This document shows, in pieces, positions 60,643 to 64,000 of a stretch of DNA of 64,000 bases (position 1 is its first letter; each line of letters starts with the position of its first letter). The position numbers and the translations under genes are program-made. This stretch comes from Oculatella sp. LEGE 06141 (GTDB taxonomy: Bacteria > Cyanobacteriota > Cyanobacteriia > Elainellales > Elainellaceae). Where the stretch lies: contig NZ_JADEWO010000024.1 in assembly GCF_015207605.1 (NCBI RefSeq), positions 1 through 64,000 on the forward strand, in the 5' to 3' direction. The notes under the pieces were generated by a model, which was not told where the DNA came from, ran no database searches, and saw only the letters and a list, made by a program, of their open reading frames with translations.

Positions 60643-61269
60643 TTAGAACTTATGGAACTCGAATCCTACCCGTGGGCAGTGGATGGCTGAGTCAATCAGC
60701 TCCTCACCATCCACGGTTACGGTTTTGGATTCAACGGGTCGCGCAAAGGGAATATCGTCATAGTCCGGCACGTTGTTGCTGGCAGCAGGGTAGGCTGGCG
60801 TTTTCGGCTCGGCTGTGGTGCTGCGCGACGGAGCCGCAGAACGGCCTGGATCTGCCGCCTTGGGCGTAGCAGGTGCCGCTTTTGGTGTAGCTGCCGGGGT
60901 GTTACTCGATGAGAGGTTGGCGGCAACGGGTGCCGTACTCGAAACAATTCCCACATCGGCACCTGCGCCGAGTAAATGGATTCTCTGTGCTGTGAGTTCG
61001 GCCCGTTTCTCTTTGAAGCCTTCAGGTCGATCAAATGTGATCATGCCCAATCGACCTTCAATGATGACGCGATCGCCCTGATGATATTTCTCTTGAATAT
61101 CTTGAGCCAAGTTACCCCAACCCACCACCTTGACTATTGATGGAGGATCTTCGTCTCGCAGCCCTGAAAATTGAACCGTCATTTCGGCGATGGGAGTTTG
61201 ATTATTATCTGAGGCGTAACGGAGTTGTGGATCTTGGATAACCTCCGCCATGAGGATGCAGTTGTTCAT
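60643..61269 (-). CDS. Ycf41/Slr1034-type SSB-like protein
   Basis: I use ATG 61269 (208 aa) with AAGGAGA 5 nt upstream. The N-terminal OB fold (MNNCILMAEVIQDPQLRY, VKVVGWGNLAQDIQEKYHQG, GDRVIIEGRLGM) matches the cyanobacterial/plastid Ycf41 family, Slr1034-like SSBs. A Pro/Ala-rich linker (about 113-165) precedes DYDDIPFARP near 170, an SSB-tip-like motif for partner binding, here internal. It pairs with the canonical SSB downstream. Confidence 0.8.
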   Translation of the reverse strand: MNNCILMAEVIQDPQLRYASDNNQTPIAEMTVQFSGLRDEDPPSIVKVVGWGNLAQDIQEKYHQGDRVIIEGRLGMITFDRPEGFKEKRAELTAQRIHLLGAGADVGIVSSTAPVAANLSSSNTPAATPKAAPATPKAADPGRSAAPSRSTTAEPKTPAYPAASNNVPDYDDIPFARPVESKTVTVDGEELIDSAIHCPRVGFEFHKF

Positions 61270-61296
61270 GTTTCTCCTTATCACTTACTATTTCAT

Positions 61297-61308
61297 CGCG
61301 TTAACGCG
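61297..61308. promoter_or_regulatory. Palindrome CGCGTTAACGCG upstream of the SSB pair
   Basis: A perfect 12-bp palindrome 28 bp before the Ycf41-type ssb start. Its GTTAAC core is shared with the larger inverted repeat at 61791-61848. Confidence 0.5.
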
Positions 61309-61393
61309 ACTGAATTATGCAATCAATAAAGATGCGATCGCCAATATAGCGATCGCATCTGCTAATAAGACACGCAGTAGATGCCCTGATAAC

Positions 61394-61651
61394 TTAGAAC
61401 TCGTCTCCATCCACATATCCATGAGCAAATCGGGAATGTGGGCCTGTCCCACTCCAGTCCAAATATCCTGGTTTTGTAGTTGGGAGATTTTCTACAAAGG
61501 AGAAATACCCGTCTAGATAAGCTCTACTCAATCGCTGCGGACGCAGCCCATACTCTGCATCTTGCTTGCCCTCAACCCAGTGATTTGGGTTCGGCTCCTC
61601 GGAATTGAGCAGTTGTTCAATAACGTTGAGTAGTCGTTCAATTTCAGGCAT
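61394..61651 (-). CDS. Hypothetical acidic small protein
   Basis: An 85-residue acidic protein (LLNVIEQLLNSEEPNPNHW, SRAYLDGYFSFVENLPTTK). No family recognised. It is divergent from the alpha-CTD-containing regulator and shares the 218-bp intergenic region with its inverted repeat. Confidence 0.5.
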   Translation of the reverse strand: MPEIERLLNVIEQLLNSEEPNPNHWVEGKQDAEYGLRPQRLSRAYLDGYFSFVENLPTTKPGYLDWSGTGPHSRFAHGYVDGDEF

Positions 61652-61790
61652 AAGGGAGTCTCATTTAAACGAGAGAAATCGAATGAAGATGTCACCCTAT
61701 GTCTCGCTTCGGCTCTGCCTACTACTCTGGGTTTTGGAATTGAATGCCCCTCCACCCAGGCTATTAAGTAACACAACCTTAATATAGAGA

Positions 61791-61848
61791 GTTAACACGC
61801 TATTTGCAAGGTGTTGTTGTTTTCTGTCGCCTCATTTAGCGTGTTAAC
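61791..61848. promoter_or_regulatory. 12-bp inverted repeat (GTTAACACGCTA ... TAGCGTGTTAAC)
   Basis: Perfect arms at 61791-61802 and 61837-61848, 34 nt apart, just ahead of the regulator gene (GACAGGAGG ribosome site then ATG 61870) and of the divergent 61651 gene. A likely operator or looping site. Confidence 0.65.
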
Positions 61849-61869
61849 ATTTCGACAGGAGGTGATAAT

Positions 61870-62400
61870 ATGCCGCCACTGCGGAACCCTGATCAGAAAC
61901 CAACCGGAGGAACGTTCTCCACGGTTGGAGATGAGCCGTTGGCGAAACGGGTACGTGGAATTCGTCTGCCTGTTTCCATTGATGAATGGATTCAGGACAA
62001 CATTCCACAAGAGTCAACTCAGACCTGGCTCAGGCAAGTCATTGTTGACGCTGTTAAGCGAGAGTCAACGAAAGCCGGAAAACCAATTCAAAGACTCAAG
62101 GCCAATCTGAATATGGAGACTTGGCCTTCTCAACACCGGGAGTCTCGTCTAAGGTGGTTGCAAGGGTTGCCACCAGAGGTTGACCTTACTAAGGTCAACA
62201 TATTCCCCGATATGTTTGAGCTAGAGTTGTCAGAGGCTAAGAGCACTCGCCTTGCAAACCTGCTGGTTCGCCAACATCGCTTTCTTGATCTGAGCGAACT
62301 TGCCTCCATGAATGACGAAGCGTTACTGTCCTTGAACAATATTGGGACAGAATCGCTGGCAACTATTCGGGCAACGATCCGCACAAATCAACCAGGGTAA
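61870..62400 (+). CDS. Regulator-like protein: ribbon-helix-helix-like N-terminus + alpha-CTD/HhH C-terminus
   Basis: A 176-residue protein with a strong AGGAGG upstream. Residues 28-65 (RGIRLPVSIDEWIQDNIPQE, TWLRQVIVDAVKRE) look like a ribbon-helix-helix DNA-binding region. The C-terminal 50 residues (RLANLLVRQHRFLDLSELAS, DEALLSLNNIGTESLATI) match the helix-hairpin-helix of RNA polymerase alpha-CTD. The alpha-CTD-like end could contact UP elements or other DNA. It probably binds the adjoining GTTAACACGC repeats (inference). Confidence 0.6.
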   Translation: MPPLRNPDQKPTGGTFSTVGDEPLAKRVRGIRLPVSIDEWIQDNIPQESTQTWLRQVIVDAVKRESTKAGKPIQRLKANLNMETWPSQHRESRLRWLQGLPPEVDLTKVNIFPDMFELELSEAKSTRLANLLVRQHRFLDLSELASMNDEALLSLNNIGTESLATIRATIRTNQPG

Positions 62401-62417
62401 AGTGGTATGTCTCTTGG

Positions 62418-62723
62418 TTACCTGCCGAAAAGTTTATCGGCAGTATCCTGGATGATCTCGTTTGTGATGCCTGCATTGGCATCAAAGTCTTCATTGATGA
62501 ATGTCAGGAGAGCAAGTCCTTGATCTTCAGTAAGGCCAGGACAGTTGGACTGAACATCTTCCAATCCAAAGACGTATCCAACTTGATAGTCTGGATCATA
62601 GAAAGACTTAATAACGAGTTGAACAATAGCCGCAGGTAATTCATCATCAGGGGTTCCGTTACACAAAGCCCTGATTTTATTCTCTAGTTCTGCTTTTTTC
62701 GCTGTACGTGTAGACGTAGACAT
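62418..62723 (-). CDS. Hypothetical acidic protein
   Basis: A 101-residue acidic, mostly helical protein (ELENKIRALCNGTPDDELPA, TEDQGLALLTFINEDFDANA). No recognised family. It ends convergently, 17 bp from the regulator gene. Confidence 0.5.
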   Translation of the reverse strand: MSTSTRTAKKAELENKIRALCNGTPDDELPAAIVQLVIKSFYDPDYQVGYVFGLEDVQSNCPGLTEDQGLALLTFINEDFDANAGITNEIIQDTADKLFGR

Positions 62724-62822
62724 AGTTCTCCTGCAAGGATTGCTCTAAATGAGCAGGGCGAAAGCCCCTTCCTTGACAGCAGGGATATGCTAACTATTAA
62801 CTTCGAAACTTGATTCCTTGCG

Positions 62823-63998
62823 TCATCCCATGCCAATTTGTTGCGGGATACGGCTTGCTCGTCCAGCAGCAACCTCCATTTCTTGTTGTCGTTGTTGGCG
62901 ATCGCGTTCACTGACAACGACCAACGAATGTCGGTAATCCAAGGGTGGGGTTGCATCGCTTTCCCCGATTTGTTCGTTGTACAACGCTCGGAGGCGCTTT
63001 CCTAAGACAATAGCCTGCTTTCGTACAGCTTCATTTCCGGCTTCAGTTGCAGCCTTTAGCCAAGTGAGTAGTTCGTCTCTACTGGGTGAGTAGATGTCAT
63101 TTGAGCGATCGGGGAATGGATGAATTTGCCCGTCAATATAATCTCCTAGCGGCTCCATCTTCATGCCCCAAAGCGACTTAGCTTGAGATTGAGCATGATG
63201 CCAGAGCTGGTCTAATTCTTTAGCACTATGCTTCTCTGTTGCTGCCCATTGCCGCTTGTAGTCGGCAGACGTAATCATTTCTGGTGTAATGGGATATTGT
63301 TCTCCCACTCGAAAGGCGACTTGTTTGCTGCCAGCATAGGCAACGGCAATATCGCCCTCTTTAAATTGATAGGCGGCATGAGGTGCAAATGTGCGGGTGG
63401 TGTGACAACGCCCGTAACCCCGCATTGCCTCGATACACGAATCTATGGGTAAGGGATTATGCTCTCCGTGCATCCGCAATGGAAATACCATTTGGACAGG
63501 TTTACCAGCGATCGCAACAGAATGAGCGTCTACTACCTCTACCCCTCCTTTCTTAGTTAGTCTGGGGTTCTGCCCTTTTGCGAATGCCGTCGCAATGGCA
63601 TCAACCCGTTCATTGAGAGGATGTCCGTTATGTCCACGTACCCATTCAAACTGAATGTTTGCCCCAGTTGCGGCCTGGTCGTACTCTGCCCATAAATCCT
63701 TGTTTGCTTTGCGCTTCCACTCGCCAGTCGCACCCTTGATAAAGATTTGACTATCAGAGAGAATTTTGACCGCTGTTGCACGATCTAGCAACCCGTTTGC
63801 TCTGGCATATTTCAACGCTTCAATGCCAGCCATCATCTCCATGCGGTTGTTGGTTGTATCGGGGACGTGCCCCCCTATTTCCTGGTATATTTCGCCTTGG
63901 CTGAGGATCGCGCCCCACCCACCGGGGCCAGGGTTGCCACTACAGGCTCCATCAGTGGCGATCGTTAAGGACGAACGGGCATCAGGCGTATATTCTTC
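62823..63998 (-). CDS. RNase HI with extra C-terminal domain (N-terminus beyond window)
   Basis: The frame runs to the right edge; the first visible codons include TIATDGACSGNPGPGGWGAI, the start of an RNase HI fold. The catalytic acids follow: D in TDGAC, E in NNRMEMMAGIEALK, D in LSDSQIF, and D in NERVDAIA. After about 160 residues an unrelated domain of about 230 residues appears (VFPLRMHGEHNPLP, KEGDIAVAYAGSKQVAFRVG). RNase HI removes RNA from RNA-DNA hybrids. The C-terminal extension is unassigned. Confidence 0.85.
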   Translation of the reverse strand, partial: EEYTPDARSSLTIATDGACSGNPGPGGWGAILSQGEIYQEIGGHVPDTTNNRMEMMAGIEALKYARANGLLDRATAVKILSDSQIFIKGATGEWKRKANKDLWAEYDQAATGANIQFEWVRGHNGHPLNERVDAIATAFAKGQNPRLTKKGGVEVVDAHSVAIAGKPVQMVFPLRMHGEHNPLPIDSCIEAMRGYGRCHTTRTFAPHAAYQFKEGDIAVAYAGSKQVAFRVGEQYPITPEMITSADYKRQWAATEKHSAKELDQLWHHAQSQAKSLWGMKMEPLGDYIDGQIHPFPDRSNDIYSPSRDELLTWLKAATEAGNEAVRKQAIVLGKRLRALYNEQIGESDATPPLDYRHSLVVVSERDRQQRQQEMEVAAGRASRIPQQIGMG

Positions 63999-64000
63999 TG

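Noticed and set aside
1-64000. CRISPR arrays, tRNA or rRNA genes
   Set aside because: I saw no regularly spaced identical repeats of CRISPR type and no recognisable tRNA or rRNA sequence.

Overview
The window looks like part of a large cyanobacterial conjugative plasmid (an integrative element is not excluded). The HIP1 octamer GCGATCGC recurs throughout. The genes include cyanobacterial families (DUF1822, a Ycf41/Slr1034-type SSB, a Ycf46-type AAA ATPase, caspase-WD40) together with partition genes, a type IV secretion (T4SS) gene set, a coupling protein, a MobF relaxase, two SSBs and a giant methyltransferase/strawberry-notch helicase ORF. A filamentous, Leptolyngbya-like host is my guess; no rRNA or tRNA gene is present to test it. 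I recognise no replication initiator.

Layout. 1-130: 3' end of an IS256-family transposase, with a likely IS end. 265-3473: a DMT transporter with an extra C-terminal domain, then a PhnD-like lipoprotein and a DUF3365-HAMP heme sensor on the minus strand. 3615-8110: a caspase-WD40 / sigma factor / DUF1822 operon. 8212-9784: parA-parB with a candidate parS-like palindrome. 10077-15183: a second sigma-like gene, a TPR/periplasmic-binding fusion, and a small acidic protein followed by a large modular protein. 15199-16468 (minus): a relative of those modular proteins and a short DUF1822 protein. 16505-33255 (plus): one long transfer operon with VirB2, B3, B4, B5-like, B6, B8, B10 and B9-like proteins, two unknown proteins, VirD4, a second small/large modular pair and a Ycf46-like AAA ATPase. 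33517-40468: a metabolic island with two non-heme oxygenases, three SsuA/TauA-like binding lipoproteins and a Rieske oxygenase, but no ABC permease or ATPase. 40514-42520 (minus): a MobF relaxase without its helicase half. 42521-43553: a noncoding candidate oriT region. 43554-46421: two paralogous DNA-binding proteins, a ParA-like ATPase and a membrane-anchored coiled-coil protein, resembling the layout of stbABC of R388. 46422-46830: a repeat-rich gap. 46831-49682 (minus): a nucleotidyltransferase-like protein coupled to a WD40 protein. 49814-57898: the giant MTase/helicase/Toprim ORF. 57899-64000: small coiled-coil paralogs, a TGT-like protein, two SSBs, a regulator with an alpha-CTD-like C-terminus, and an RNase HI running off the right edge.

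How it fits together. parAB and the Stb-like module would provide segregation. The relaxase, candidate oriT, coupling protein and T4SS would provide transfer. SSBs, RNase HI, the methyltransferase/helicase and the TGT-like protein look like DNA-processing or protection functions. A promoter-like box (TTGCAT, 18-19 nt, GATAA-like) lies ahead of the T4SS operon, both copies of the StbA-like gene, the giant ORF and one gene-less site, so these may be co-regulated. The most unusual items are the caspase/sigma/DUF1822 operon, the duplicated small/large modular pairs flanking the T4SS, a well-formed 175-codon gene nested inside the giant ORF, and the NTase-WD40 pair.
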